Shown in pieces: positions 1 through 8,768 of a DNA stretch of 64,000 nucleotides (position 1 is the stretch's first letter; each line of letters begins with the position of its first letter). The notes under the pieces are model-generated. The model saw only the letters and a list, made by a program, of their open reading frames with translations. It ran no database searches and was not told the DNA's origin. Source of the DNA: Heterotrichella gracilis. Its lineage: Eukaryota > Sar > Xanthophyceae > Tribonematales > Xanthonemataceae. The translations under genes were made by a program, and so were the position numbers. The stretch spans positions 308,555 to 372,554 of the forward strand of contig JAULBX010022186.1 of assembly GCA_032358255.1 (NCBI GenBank), read 5' to 3'.

Positions 1-1643
1 GCTAACCAGTTTAAAGGTACGCGTTTAAAATAAACTTGTTCCTTTTTTTCATTCTCAATACTAAAAACCAGTTGACCATTAAAAGGTTTCGGCATTTTTT
101 TAAAACTTACACTCACTTCTGCCTCCATACAATTACCGGAGCTTATAACTTTATCACCAAAACGCAGAAACTCAAAATATTCTTTATTTCCGTTATAACT
201 TGTTGGATTGTCGATAATCGAAACTAGTTCCTTTTTTTCTATTTTTTCTTTGCGTTTTAAAAGCACCCTATCCCATGTTTTATCTTCTCCAATTTCTTCA
301 TAGAATTGTTCGTAATAAGGTTTTTCTCTTTTCATGGCATAATAATAATCGCAGTTCATAGTCATTTGCTCTGACTCGTCCATATGGTTTAAAACAGCAC
401 CGCCTCGGTAATTTAAAAAAGCATAATTCAATTCACGAACGCGGTGCCCTCCAACGGTAAAGATCTGGTTTGTTTTTTTGTATTCATCTGTTAATTTATC
501 AAATAACGCTTTTGGCATTGTGTGATAATATAACGAAGTAAAATCTTTAAAATTTATAGTTGTTAAAAAATGAAAACAGGATACTAATAGTATGCCTGAA
601 GCCACAATATTTGCAGGCACTTTTCCAAGTTGATCAACTAAAAACGCAAAACTTAAACCAAATAATAAGTAAAAGAAAAGCCCTGTTCTGTCTTCAGGAA
701 AATTAACATTCAACAGTATTTTTTGTAAATAAAATGCGAGTGCACAAGTAATAAAAATAACCGGGAAAAATAAAGTAGACGAAAAAATATTGAAAACAGA
801 AAACGGTTTATGTAAAAAGAAAATTAGTGCGAGAATAATTACAAACGTAATAGCTATTGCGCTAGCAATCTGGATCCACAACTGATCTGTACCAAATAAA
901 AATAGAATAAGCGTTTTAAAGGTAACGGTCCAATAGTTATTACCAACTCCATAATCGAGCATGCCTTGTTCTTTATAAAAAAAGGAGAATTTGATCCAGA
1001 AAATAAGCAGAGATAGGTTTACTAATTGTAAAACAATATTCTTTAAGTTAAAAAACAATTTGTTTTTAATTTGGAAAACAAATACATAAAAAAATAAAAT
1101 AGTTAAAACTACAACCAAAATTAGATTAGCCGCTAACGCCAGTTGCCAGCAAACGGAGAATAACAAAACATAACTGAGTTCTTTCTTTAAAAAATAATCA
1201 AGTAAATAAGAAAGTCCAAAGGTCATAAACCCAAATGATAAGCCATAACCACGGCAGACTTCGAAGAAATCTAAAAAATTAAAAGTTAGTAAAAAGAAAG
1301 CGATCAAAATTAACTTAGAAGGCATTGTTTTTAAATGCCGGAAAAGTCTATAAATACCATAGCACATCACTAAAAACGCCAACAGATTGGGAATTCTTAA
1401 CACAAAACGATGAGAACCAAAAATATGATAACACACGTTTGTAAGCGCACTATTTAATACATGGTTATTTGTGTAAACGTGAGCGCTGTATGGCAAATAA
1501 TTGTCGCTTTGAACATAAAAGAAAAAAGTAGCAGCCTCATCATGACTGAACGGAATTAGAAAAGCACGAAGTGAAATAATAACAAAAATAACAGAACAGA
1601 GTAACCAGAAAAGTTTATTGAAATTTTTTTCTAAAACCAACAT
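1..1643 (-). CDS. GT-C-like multi-spanning membrane glycosyltransferase, 3' end outside window
   Basis: An open frame runs from an ATG at 1643 to the left edge without a stop, about 547 residues. The N-terminal two thirds is a chain of hydrophobic segments. The first extracytoplasmic loop, around residue 35, carries FSHDEAA, resembling the acidic catalytic loop of GT-C enzymes (GT39/PMT-like family), which move sugars from polyprenyl-phosphate donors. From about residue 350 the protein is soluble and hydrophilic. The start lies 3 bases after the stop of the HD/CoaD fusion gene, so the two are probably co-transcribed. Glycosyltransferase is a fold-level inference; acceptor and sugar are unknown. 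The real C-terminus is not in the window. Confidence 0.6.
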   Translation of the reverse strand, partial: MLVLEKNFNKLFWLLCSVIFVIISLRAFLIPFSHDEAATFFFYVQSDNYLPYSAHVYTNNHVLNSALTNVCYHIFGSHRFVLRIPNLLAFLVMCYGIYRLFRHLKTMPSKLILIAFFLLTFNFLDFFEVCRGYGLSFGFMTFGLSYLLDYFLKKELSYVLLFSVCWQLALAANLILVVVLTILFFYVFVFQIKNKLFFNLKNIVLQLVNLSLLIFWIKFSFFYKEQGMLDYGVGNNYWTVTFKTLILFLFGTDQLWIQIASAIAITFVIILALIFFLHKPFSVFNIFSSTLFFPVIFITCALAFYLQKILLNVNFPEDRTGLFFYLLFGLSFAFLVDQLGKVPANIVASGILLVSCFHFLTTINFKDFTSLYYHTMPKALFDKLTDEYKKTNQIFTVGGHRVRELNYAFLNYRGGAVLNHMDESEQMTMNCDYYYAMKREKPYYEQFYEEIGEDKTWDRVLLKRKEKIEKKELVSIIDNPTSYNGNKEYFEFLRFGDKVISSGNCMEAEVSVSFKKMPKPFNGQLVFSIENEKKEQVYFKRVPLNWL

Positions 1644-1646
1644 CTG

Positions 1647-2600
1647 TTAATCCAGTAAATAAGATTGATGTTTGTTGTATTTTTCTAAAGTTCTAATACC
1701 TGAAGAACTAATGTGTTCAAATTCTTTATCACAGAAAATATTTATGATCTTTATTTGAGGCATTAATTCCTGAATGTAACGGTATTGATTTTGTTCGTAT
1801 TGAAAATCGGTTGAGTTACGTAAACCACGCACCACAACTACGTCATAACCGTATGATTCCACATGGTCAGTAAGTAGTCCTGAGTATTCAGTTAATTGAC
1901 GATTCTTAATTGAGTTTGGAATATCCCAGGTCCTTTCTTTTTTATCAGGATTCTTTCCAAACGAAATAATTACTTTATCAAAGATACGTTCGGCTTTTTG
2001 TAAGACATTGTAGTGACCTTTATGAAAAGGATTAAAGCTGCCGCAAAAAAGACCGATTAAAGGTTTACGATATGTTACGTAATCAATTAAAGCGTTTAAT
2101 TTTCCGTTTACATTTAGACTCTTTAAAACCTCAATGCGTTTTGGTTGATAAATTTTATAATCAACAAACTGGTATTCTTTAAAGATCTGATGTTCATATT
2201 CAATTAATTTATCCAAAGTTTGTTCTAAAATATTAAGATCGGCCTTAATTAAGGTTTGCGACTTATCGTTAGATGGAGAATGTGTTTTTGTATCTAGTAT
2301 TAATTGATTTATTGAGTCTTTTTGTGCTTTGGAAAGTTTTGTGCTTTTCGCTTCGTCTAAAAATAAAGCGGCAGATCTTTCCTCATTACCATTTGCCTGC
2401 GGATCATAAACTGCATCGTGGTAAACAGCTGCTAAAAATAACTCATCATCAAAATCCTGCACTTTAGAAAGTTGCTGAACAACATCCAATAAATGTGTAG
2501 TTGTATGATAAAAGCGCTGATGCTCTTCATACCTTTTTAAAACTGAATCTGAAAAACCCAGTTTTTGCAAGCGATTTGAAATATAGGTTACATCTATCAT
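1647..2600 (-). CDS. HD-domain phosphohydrolase fused to CoaD-like phosphopantetheine adenylyltransferase
   Basis: Two domains lie in one 317-residue chain. Residues about 1-165 look like the small metal-dependent HD phosphohydrolase family (COG4339 type): YHTTTHLLD, then AAVYHDAVYD, then NEERSA. Residues about 180-317 look like CoaD: GLFCGSFNPFHKGH (nucleotidyltransferase HxGH motif), VVVRGLRNSTDFQYE and HISSSGIR. CoaD joins ATP and 4'-phosphopantetheine to make dephospho-CoA. The frame could begin at 2633, but the ATG at 2600 forms an ATGA overlap with the stop of the upstream M16 gene and gives the usual HD N-terminus, so I chose it. Separate genes are the norm for these activities; the fusion is the odd point. 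Whether this is the cell's only CoaD is unknown. Confidence 0.75.
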   Translation of the reverse strand: MIDVTYISNRLQKLGFSDSVLKRYEEHQRFYHTTTHLLDVVQQLSKVQDFDDELFLAAVYHDAVYDPQANGNEERSAALFLDEAKSTKLSKAQKDSINQLILDTKTHSPSNDKSQTLIKADLNILEQTLDKLIEYEHQIFKEYQFVDYKIYQPKRIEVLKSLNVNGKLNALIDYVTYRKPLIGLFCGSFNPFHKGHYNVLQKAERIFDKVIISFGKNPDKKERTWDIPNSIKNRQLTEYSGLLTDHVESYGYDVVVVRGLRNSTDFQYEQNQYRYIQELMPQIKIINIFCDKEFEHISSSGIRTLEKYNKHQSYLLD

Positions 2601-3838
2601 TTCTTTTTTGCTAAATAATATAAAGTGGTGCAATTATTTTCGTTAATAATAATATTGACCTGCTCTTTAATTTTTTCGGCTGTAACTTTACTATAGCGTG
2701 TAATTTCTTCGTTAATAAGTTCAGCATTTCCTAAAAGCTCAGAGATAGCAAGATTGGTAGCTTTTGTTAATATATCTGTCTCGCTAAAGGTTAAACTGGA
2801 TTCTACTTTATTTTTACATTTTTGTAATTCAATTTCGCCAACCAATTCTGTTTTTAATTTTTCAACTTCATCAATAATGGCTTGTTCTGCATCCTCCATT
2901 TTTACATTATCAGGAATCTTGCCGCTAATAACAAAAACGCCTTTATCAAGATCGCCCATTACGTAAGCGTTGATATCATTGAATAATTGTTTTTCTTTAA
3001 TTAAGGTTTTGTACAAGCGGGATGAATTTCCTCTGCTTAAAATATCAGAAATTATATCTACTGTATGATATTCTTCGTCAACCCGCGCGCACATATGATA
3101 TACTTTGTAAATAGAACTTGCAGGTACATCTCTTTCTACCGTTAAGCGTTTTGGCTTTGTTTGCCTGGGTTCAACCGGCAAATTCCTAACAGGTTTTGGC
3201 GATGCAGGAATTGGCTCGAACCATTTTTTAGCAAGTTGTTTTACCTGGTCAACATCAACATTGCCGGCAACAACCATAATGGCATTGCTCGGTGTGTAAT
3301 GTTTTTTAAAGAAGCCCCTCACGTCATCCATGGTAGCATTTTCAATATGCGAGATCTCTTTACCAATGGTAGCCCATTTATAAGGATGTTTTTCGTAAAC
3401 CAGCGGACGTAATATCAACCAAACATCACCGTAAGGTTGATTTAAGTAACGTTGTTTAAATTCTTCAATAACAACATTACGCTGCACCTCCAAACTCTTA
3501 TCCGTAAAGGCTAAACTCAGCATACGATCGCTTTCCAGCCAAAACATAGTTTCTATATTTTCGGCAGGAACTGTACAATAATAATTGGTAAGATCGTTTG
3601 TGGTAAAGGCATTATTTTCGCCACCAACCATTTGCAAAGGCTCGTCAAAACTTGGAATATTTACACTGCCACCAAACATTAAATGTTCGAACAAATGGGC
3701 AAAACCTGTTTTGTTCTCATCTTCATCTCTTGCGCCAACATCATATAAAATATTTAAGCAGGCCAATGGCGTACTATTATCTTTATGAACTATAACCCGT
3801 AAATTATTTTCTAATGTGAACTTTTCAAACTCAATCAT
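2597..3838 (-). CDS. M16 family zinc metallopeptidase
   Basis: The 413-residue protein has the inverted zinc motif HLFEH (H48, E51, H52) near the N-terminus, followed by FGGSVNIPSFDE and then VIEEF, which supplies the third metal ligand. The second half matches the inactive M16 C-terminal domain. M16 proteins of this size act as single or paired halves to degrade peptides. There is no signal peptide, so it is probably cytoplasmic, although processing-peptidase-like relatives vary. The stop overlaps the start of the HD/CoaD fusion by the ATGA arrangement, implying translational coupling. The family call is secure; the substrate is unknown. Confidence 0.9.
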   Translation of the reverse strand: MIEFEKFTLENNLRVIVHKDNSTPLACLNILYDVGARDEDENKTGFAHLFEHLMFGGSVNIPSFDEPLQMVGGENNAFTTNDLTNYYCTVPAENIETMFWLESDRMLSLAFTDKSLEVQRNVVIEEFKQRYLNQPYGDVWLILRPLVYEKHPYKWATIGKEISHIENATMDDVRGFFKKHYTPSNAIMVVAGNVDVDQVKQLAKKWFEPIPASPKPVRNLPVEPRQTKPKRLTVERDVPASSIYKVYHMCARVDEEYHTVDIISDILSRGNSSRLYKTLIKEKQLFNDINAYVMGDLDKGVFVISGKIPDNVKMEDAEQAIIDEVEKLKTELVGEIELQKCKNKVESSLTFSETDILTKATNLAISELLGNAELINEEITRYSKVTAEKIKEQVNIIINENNCTTLYYLAKKK

Positions 3839-3892
3839 ACCCTCTTAAGATCAGTGTTTATCTGTTAAATATCAAAATTACTTCTAAAAAAA

Positions 3893-4870
3893 TTATAAAG
3901 CTAAAGATTTCATAGCCTCAATGGTAGCTTTAAAATCGCTCATCATCTCATCAACAATTTGCTCCGCGGGCTTAATATCTTTTATAGCCGAACTCACTTG
4001 CCCGATCTCTAATTCGCCTTCTTTAAGATCGCCTTCAAACATGCCCTTTTTAGCCCTACCTCTGCCCAATAGCATTTCAAGGTCTTCTTTAGATTTACCA
4101 GCTTTTTCGGCCGCTTCAACTTCTTCAAAGAATTTATTTCTTATTAATCTAACAGGTGTTAATTGTTTTAAGGTTAGCACCGTATCACCCTCATTCGTAT
4201 TAATTATAGCATCTTTAAAATTCTGGTGCGCGCTACTTTCAGGTGTAGCAACAAAGCGGCTTCCCACTTGAACCCCTTCTGCACCAAGGGCAAAAGCAGC
4301 GGCCATTTGACTTCCCGAGCCAATGCCACCCGCTGCTATTAAAGGTAAAGTTACGGCTTTTCGGATCTGCGGAATTAGAACCAAAGTGGTTGTTTCTTCC
4401 CTTCCATTATGGCCACCTGCCTCAAAACCCTCTGCTACTATAGCATCAACCCCTGCTTCCTGACATTTTAATGCGAATTTAACGGCACTTACAACGTGCA
4501 CAACAGTAATACCATGGTCTTTTAGGTGTTTTGTCCATGTTTTTGGATTACCAGCACTTGTAAAAACAATTTTAACACCTTCTTCAATAATAATTTTAAT
4601 ATGATCCTCAATATTGGGGTATAAAAGTGGCACATTAACCCCAAAAGGTTTGCTTGTGGCTTTCTTACATTTTTGGATCTGGTCCCGTAAAATATCAGGG
4701 TACATGCTACCTGAGCCTATAAGACCCAGCCCCCCGGCATTGCTCACAGCGCTGGCCAGTTCCCAGCCGCTACACCAGATCATACCTGCCTGGATAATAG
4801 GTTTTTCTATTTTAAACAGTTCACAGATCCGGTTATTTTTCATGGCAGGGTTATTGCTAAATTTTGGCAT
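3893..4870 (-). CDS. Nitronate monooxygenase (2-nitropropane dioxygenase family)
   Basis: FMN-dependent TIM-barrel enzyme of 325 residues. Visible family signatures are PIIQAGMIWCSG near the N-terminus, the glycine-rich GGLGLIGSGSM, GFEAGGHNG with the catalytic histidine, GGIGSG followed by AAAFALGAEGVQVGSRF for phosphate binding. The family oxidises alkyl nitronates; related FabK proteins are enoyl-ACP reductases, so the substrate is not certain. An alternative ATG at 4843 gives the more usual N-terminus (MKNNRICELF). A TAnnTTTG box on the minus strand lies at 4902-4909. Confidence 0.85.
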   Translation of the reverse strand: MPKFSNNPAMKNNRICELFKIEKPIIQAGMIWCSGWELASAVSNAGGLGLIGSGSMYPDILRDQIQKCKKATSKPFGVNVPLLYPNIEDHIKIIIEEGVKIVFTSAGNPKTWTKHLKDHGITVVHVVSAVKFALKCQEAGVDAIVAEGFEAGGHNGREETTTLVLIPQIRKAVTLPLIAAGGIGSGSQMAAAFALGAEGVQVGSRFVATPESSAHQNFKDAIINTNEGDTVLTLKQLTPVRLIRNKFFEEVEAAEKAGKSKEDLEMLLGRGRAKKGMFEGDLKEGELEIGQVSSAIKDIKPAEQIVDEMMSDFKATIEAMKSLAL

Positions 4871-4901
4871 AAAATTATGTTTTTAAACCAAAACCCCACA
4901 A

Positions 4902-4909
4902 CAAAGTTA
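4902..4909 (-). promoter_or_regulatory. Bacteroidota -7 promoter box for nitronate monooxygenase
   Basis: On the minus strand this reads TAACTTTG, an exact match to TAnnTTTG, ending about 32 bases before the ATG at 4870. It is divergent from the plus-strand box at 4949-4956. Sequence match only. Confidence 0.5.
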
Positions 4910-4948
4910 TTCGTACATTAAATGTTGCATATTTTAAAGAATTTTTAC

Positions 4949-4956
4949 TATATTTG
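4949..4956 (+). promoter_or_regulatory. Bacteroidota -7 promoter box for the PorG-like gene
   Basis: TATATTTG matches TAnnTTTG. A TTG at 4925-4927 is 21 bases upstream, in the range of the Bacteroidota -33 element. The likely start codon at 4986 follows about 30 bases downstream. Confidence 0.55.
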
Positions 4957-4985
4957 GATGGTATTTTAGAACTTTGGATCGATAC

Positions 4986-5900
4986 ATGAAAAAACTTATA
5001 TTATTTCTATTTATTATTTCTTCTACTTTTACTTTAAAGTCGCAGTGGCTGTGGGATTACGGCGGATCTATCGGAGCAACTAATTATCTTGGTGATATTG
5101 GTGGTAATGAAAAAACACGCAGAGATTTTGTTGCGGATATGAAATTGGCTAAAACCCGTTGGAATGGCGGTGCTTTTGTGAGATATAAATGGAGACCAAA
5201 ACTTTCTTTAAAATTAGCGTTTGATTATTTGAGGATAGAAGGTGATGATAAATTATCTACTAATCCGGGACGCAAATACAGGAATTTTAATTTCAGGAAC
5301 GATATTTTTGATCTTGCTTTTACAGGCGAATGGTTCTTTTATGAGAACAATGACCTTGGAAACACTTACCGTTACCGTAATGGTTTTAGAGCTTATGCTT
5401 TTGCCGGAGTTGGTGGCTATTATACCAACCCAAAAACACTTTACAAAGGTGAGTATGTAAAAATGCAACCTTATGCTTCAGAAGGTGTTCAGTACAAAAA
5501 AATTGGGTTAAATATTCCAATGGGCTTAGGCTTTTATTTTACATTGGATAAAAAACACCGTTTAGGTTTTGAAATGAATTACAGAAAAACCTTTACAGAT
5601 TATTTAGATGATATTAGTGGTAATTACCCTGACGTTGCGCCAAGCGATGCTTATACTCAAGGTTTAATTTTAAGAACTACGGAACTTGGAGCACAAGGTA
5701 TATCTGATAATCCAGGAGCATATAACTCACATGGTTGGGGACAAAAAAGAGGAGACAAAACTCACAAAGATGCATATATGACCATGAGCTTAAGCTACAG
5801 TTATGTTATCAGAGGAAAAAGTAGTTTTTACCGTGCCAGACATGGTTTCTTCGGAAAAGGGAAGAAAAGAAAAATGAGAAAGATCAGGGCTAAATTCTAA
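4986..5900 (+). CDS. PorG/DUF6089-like outer-membrane beta-barrel, putative T9SS component
   Basis: After a signal peptide (MKKLILFLFIISS... to about residue 20, ending LKSQ) comes a 304-residue beta-rich protein. The first strand, GGSIGATNYLGDIGG, and the spacing of aromatic residues resemble DUF6089, the family that includes PorG of the type IX secretion system. The C-terminal tail is very basic (GKGKKRKMRKIRAKF), which is unusual for a barrel end. The frame could start 12 bases earlier, but the ATG at 4986 gives a proper signal peptide. The gene stands alone between its own promoter and a strong terminator. PorG role is an inference from family resemblance. Confidence 0.6.
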   Translation: MKKLILFLFIISSTFTLKSQWLWDYGGSIGATNYLGDIGGNEKTRRDFVADMKLAKTRWNGGAFVRYKWRPKLSLKLAFDYLRIEGDDKLSTNPGRKYRNFNFRNDIFDLAFTGEWFFYENNDLGNTYRYRNGFRAYAFAGVGGYYTNPKTLYKGEYVKMQPYASEGVQYKKIGLNIPMGLGFYFTLDKKHRLGFEMNYRKTFTDYLDDISGNYPDVAPSDAYTQGLILRTTELGAQGISDNPGAYNSHGWGQKRGDKTHKDAYMTMSLSYSYVIRGKSSFYRARHGFFGKGKKRKMRKIRAKF

Positions 5901-5917
5901 GCCATACAATATTTAAA

Positions 5918-5946
5918 AAAATCCCAAGCAATTGGGATTTTTTTTG
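5918..5946 (+). terminator. Rho-independent terminator after the PorG-like gene
   Basis: A nine-base perfect stem, AAATCCCAA with TTGGGATTT (5919-5927 and 5932-5940) around a four-base loop, is followed by a T run. It sits 18 bases after the stop codon. Confidence 0.85.
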
Positions 5947-5969
5947 TTTTAAAACCTCTTTAATGTGCT

Positions 5970-5977
5970 TATATTTG
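5970..5977 (+). promoter_or_regulatory. Bacteroidota -7 promoter box for the DUF1573-yajC-ybbR-coaE run
   Basis: TATATTTG lies ten bases before the chosen ATG at 5987, so the transcript would have an almost absent leader. It directly follows the terminator of the upstream gene. Confidence 0.55.
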
Positions 5978-5986
5978 CCTCCTGTT

Positions 5987-6439
5987 ATGAAAAGAATACT
6001 GATAGCTGCTTTTATAATTTCACTTTGTGCCTGTAACTCTAAAGACGATGGCACAATTAATTCTGACATTGTAAATAATACATCTAGTGCTGACGGCAAG
6101 AGCAATTCAGACCTGCCTGAAATCAAATTTGAAGAAGAAGAATTTGATTTTGGAAAAATTACACAAGGCGAAATAGTTAGTCATGCCTTTACTTTTAAAA
6201 ATACCGGGTCAAAGAATTTAATTATAAGCGGTGCTAGTGGAAGCTGTGGTTGTACAGTGCCTCATTGGCCAAAAGAACCTATTAGAGCCGGTGAAGAGAA
6301 TAAAATTAATGTTGTTTTTAGTAGCGAAGGTAAAAGCGGTATACAGGATAAAACAATAACCATTGTTACAAATTGTGAGCCGGCAACAAGGATCTTAAGA
6401 ATAAAAACAGAAATAATTGTAGCAGAAACTGCAAAGTAA
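5987..6439 (+). CDS. DUF1573 lipoprotein
   Basis: A 150-residue protein begins with a lipoprotein signal (MKRILIAAFIISLCACNS, lipobox LCAC), so the mature protein is lipid-anchored at Cys18 or so. The DUF1573 hallmark GSCGCTVPHWP is at about residues 85-95. The domain is a small immunoglobulin-like fold (ASPM/SPD2/Hydin-related) common in Bacteroidota; its biochemical role is not established. The longer frame from 5963 would bury the signal peptide, so I reject that start. It heads a plus-strand run with yajC, ybbR-like and coaE, a neighbourhood often kept in this phylum. Confidence 0.85.
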   Translation: MKRILIAAFIISLCACNSKDDGTINSDIVNNTSSADGKSNSDLPEIKFEEEEFDFGKITQGEIVSHAFTFKNTGSKNLIISGASGSCGCTVPHWPKEPIRAGEENKINVVFSSEGKSGIQDKTITIVTNCEPATRILRIKTEIIVAETAK

Positions 6440-6501
6440 ATTAAAAATAAACCGGTGAGGCAGATCGAAGATCGCATTCATCATAAACCAAAAAACAAAA
6501 C

Positions 6502-6822
6502 ATGAACCAATTAGTAATTTTAATGGGCGCACCTACTCCGGGTCAAAATCCCATAATGCAATTTTTACCTTTAGTAGCAATAATCGTTGTTTTCTACTTC
6601 TTTATGATCCGCCCTCAAATGAAAAAAGCAAAAGATCAAAAAAAATATATTGAAGCTTTAAAAAAAGGAGATAAAATATTGACCATTGGTGGCATTTATG
6701 GAAAAATTGCCGACATAAAAGAAGATGGAACAATTATAATGGAAGTTGAAGACGGCAGCAAAATGAGAATTTCGAAGAATGCTGTTTCGCAAGATGCTAC
6801 TGCAACTTTAAACCAACCATAA
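6502..6822 (+). CDS. yajC: Preprotein translocase subunit YajC
   Basis: The 106-residue protein has one N-terminal membrane segment (FLPLVAIIVVFYFFMI) followed by RPQMKKAKDQKK and the conserved small domain LKKGDKILTIGGIYGKI. This is the YajC family, the accessory subunit of the SecDF-YajC complex that assists protein export through SecYEG. The short glycine/proline stretch before the membrane segment (GAPTPGQNP) is common in Bacteroidota YajC. The next gene starts ten bases downstream. Confidence 0.95.
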   Translation: MNQLVILMGAPTPGQNPIMQFLPLVAIIVVFYFFMIRPQMKKAKDQKKYIEALKKGDKILTIGGIYGKIADIKEDGTIIMEVEDGSKMRISKNAVSQDATATLNQP

Positions 6823-6832
6823 TTTAAAACGT

Positions 6833-7789
6833 TTGAATAATTCAAACACTGCATATTCAAATAAAAAACTAAAGCCTGGCAAAGCCACGGCTTTTTTTAT
6901 TTGCGTTGGCATCGCTGCCTTGCTTTGGATATTACAGGCTTTAAATACTGTTTATACATATACTGTAACTGTGCCAGTAATATTTAAAAATTTACCGCAA
7001 AACAAAAAGCCTTTAACGCAAGTACCAAGCCAACTTTCTATAGACATTAAAGCGTCTGGGTTAAAATTATTTTTGGTGCTCGCCAGTAAACCGTTTAAAC
7101 CTGTTGAAATTGATTTTAATGACTTAAAATCGGTTAACAAACAACAAAATTATATTTTAAGCAGCGGCACTATTAACTTTAAAAGCAGTTTTAAATTTGA
7201 GACACAAATAAAACATATTAGTCCTGATACACTTTATTTTTCCGAGAAGAACGGACATCAGAAAAAAGTTCCTGTAAAAGTGCCGTTGTATTTAAAGTGT
7301 TTGCAGGGTTATGGCTCTAAGCAACCTGTTATAACCCCGGCTTATATAACAATATGGGGCGATACGGCAGATATTAATAAAATAGATACTGTTTATTCGC
7401 AGCCTTTAAATTTGGTTAGCTTAAACAAAAGTTATACCGGTGATCTTGTAATTATAAAGCCTAACGCATCTATTAGTACATCAGATGGTGAAGTTGAAAT
7501 TTATATTGAAGTAGATAAATTAATCGAACATACTATTACTTTACCAATTACAACAATAAACAACCAAAACTACAAGCAAATAAATATTTTTCCCGCTAAG
7601 GCAAATGTGAAATTTACCAGTATACAAAACACCTTTAGCATAGCAGATACGTCTTTACTTAAAGTTAGTATAGACCCGGGGAAAATAAATTCTAACAATA
7701 AGTGTAATGTTTTCTTAAGCGCCTTACCACCGGGCGTTAATATTTTAGGGATAGAACCGAAAGAAGTGGAAATTTTAATCATAAAATAA
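6833..7789 (+). CDS. YbbR-like (CdaR-type) membrane-anchored protein
   Basis: The 318-residue protein starts with TTG; there is no in-frame ATG near the N-terminus. A short cytoplasmic lead is followed by one membrane helix (FFICVGIAALLWILQAL), then beta-rich extracytoplasmic YbbR-type repeats starting with the VYTYTVTVPVIFKNLP segment. In Firmicutes the YbbR protein CdaR controls the di-AMP cyclase CdaA; in Bacteroidota the partner is less clear. It lies tightly between yajC (10-base gap) and coaE (1-base gap), so the three are one transcription unit. Confidence 0.75.
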   Translation: MNNSNTAYSNKKLKPGKATAFFICVGIAALLWILQALNTVYTYTVTVPVIFKNLPQNKKPLTQVPSQLSIDIKASGLKLFLVLASKPFKPVEIDFNDLKSVNKQQNYILSSGTINFKSSFKFETQIKHISPDTLYFSEKNGHQKKVPVKVPLYLKCLQGYGSKQPVITPAYITIWGDTADINKIDTVYSQPLNLVSLNKSYTGDLVIIKPNASISTSDGEVEIYIEVDKLIEHTITLPITTINNQNYKQINIFPAKANVKFTSIQNTFSIADTSLLKVSIDPGKINSNNKCNVFLSALPPGVNILGIEPKEVEILIIK

Positions 7790-7790
7790 A

Positions 7791-8369
7791 ATGGTAATAG
7801 GTTTAACCGGCGGCATAGGCAGTGGAAAGAGTACAGTAGCGGCGCTATTTGAGTTAATGGGTTGTGCTGTTTTTTATAGCGATGACGTTGCCCGTGAGAT
7901 CTATTTTGACAACACTATTAAAACACAGGTAGTAAAACTTTTAGGAAAAGAGGCTTATGTTTCAGATGAGGAAATTGACAAAAAATACATCAGCACTAAA
8001 ATATTTTCTGATACTAATTTATTGCATCAATTAAATGCCATTATTCATCCGGCAGTTATTGAAAGATTTAAAACTTTTAAAGAACAGAATAAAGGAAAAT
8101 TAATTATTAAAGAAACAGCTTTATTATTTGAAGCAAAATTAGAAGCACAGGTAGATAAAATAGTTTTGGTGGCTGCCAATGATGACCTACGTATTAAGCG
8201 TGTAATGGGGCGTGATGGCCTTACTGAAGAGGAAGTTGTGCGCAAAATGAAAGCACAATTACCACAGGAGGAAAAAATTACCAGATCTGATGTGGTGATA
8301 TACAATAACGAAGAAGAATTTCTAATTACACAAGCATTATCTGTTTACGAGAAATATAAAAATGCTTAG
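7791..8369 (+). CDS. coaE: Dephospho-CoA kinase
   Basis: The 192-residue protein begins MVIGLTGGIGSGKST, a canonical CoaE P-loop, followed by the CoaE signature FYSDDVARE and IIHPAVIERF. The enzyme phosphorylates the 3'-hydroxyl of dephospho-CoA, the last step of CoA synthesis, in the cytoplasm. Length is typical. It starts one base after the YbbR-like stop and overlaps the next gene by eight bases, pointing to coupled translation. The window also has a CoaD-like domain (1647-2600), the preceding step in the pathway. Confidence 0.96.
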   Translation: MVIGLTGGIGSGKSTVAALFELMGCAVFYSDDVAREIYFDNTIKTQVVKLLGKEAYVSDEEIDKKYISTKIFSDTNLLHQLNAIIHPAVIERFKTFKEQNKGKLIIKETALLFEAKLEAQVDKIVLVAANDDLRIKRVMGRDGLTEEEVVRKMKAQLPQEEKITRSDVVIYNNEEEFLITQALSVYEKYKNA

Positions 8370-8766
8370 AAAAGATTACATACTAAGACAGCTTGAAGAA
8401 TTTGGAAAAGTAATGGCTGTTATATTGGGTTTCAAAAAACAATTGAATTGGGAAGAATTTGAAAAAGAAATTCATAACGCGGCTTTAAAGTTTACTTCTC
8501 TTGAAATACATAAGGTTGAACGTTTAAGTGCTGAAGATTTTGAAAAAGAAGTTTTTAATAACCCTACCCTCACCCTTGATCAGTTAAAGATCCTGGCCGA
8601 CCTGCTGTTTGAAAAATTGAGTTTGCATGCGCAAAATAATGACGAAGAAAAATATAATGCCCTTAAAATAAAGTGTTTAAACCTTTATCAATTCATTAAA
8701 AATAATCACACCGAAAATGAATTTGATATGAATGTGCATTATAAGATTGAGATCTTAAAAAAATAG
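8362..8766 (+). CDS. Small helical protein of unknown function, coupled to coaE
   Basis: A 134-residue, charged, probably all-helical protein with no signal peptide or membrane segment. It begins MLRKDYILRQLEEFGKVMAVILGF; the opening (acidic/basic DYI-R-L followed by a hydrophobic helix) resembles small helical proteins such as DUF6483, but I cannot confirm that. The start lies inside the last codons of coaE (8-base overlap), so translation is likely coupled. The stop is two bases from the convergent TPR gene. Confidence 0.6.
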   Translation: MLRKDYILRQLEEFGKVMAVILGFKKQLNWEEFEKEIHNAALKFTSLEIHKVERLSAEDFEKEVFNNPTLTLDQLKILADLLFEKLSLHAQNNDEEKYNALKIKCLNLYQFIKNNHTENEFDMNVHYKIEILKK

Positions 8767-8768
8767 GT

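Noticed and set aside
36-227. Plus-strand frame of 63 codons at the left edge
   Set aside because: It is antisense to the membrane glycosyltransferase, whose frame is long and clean.
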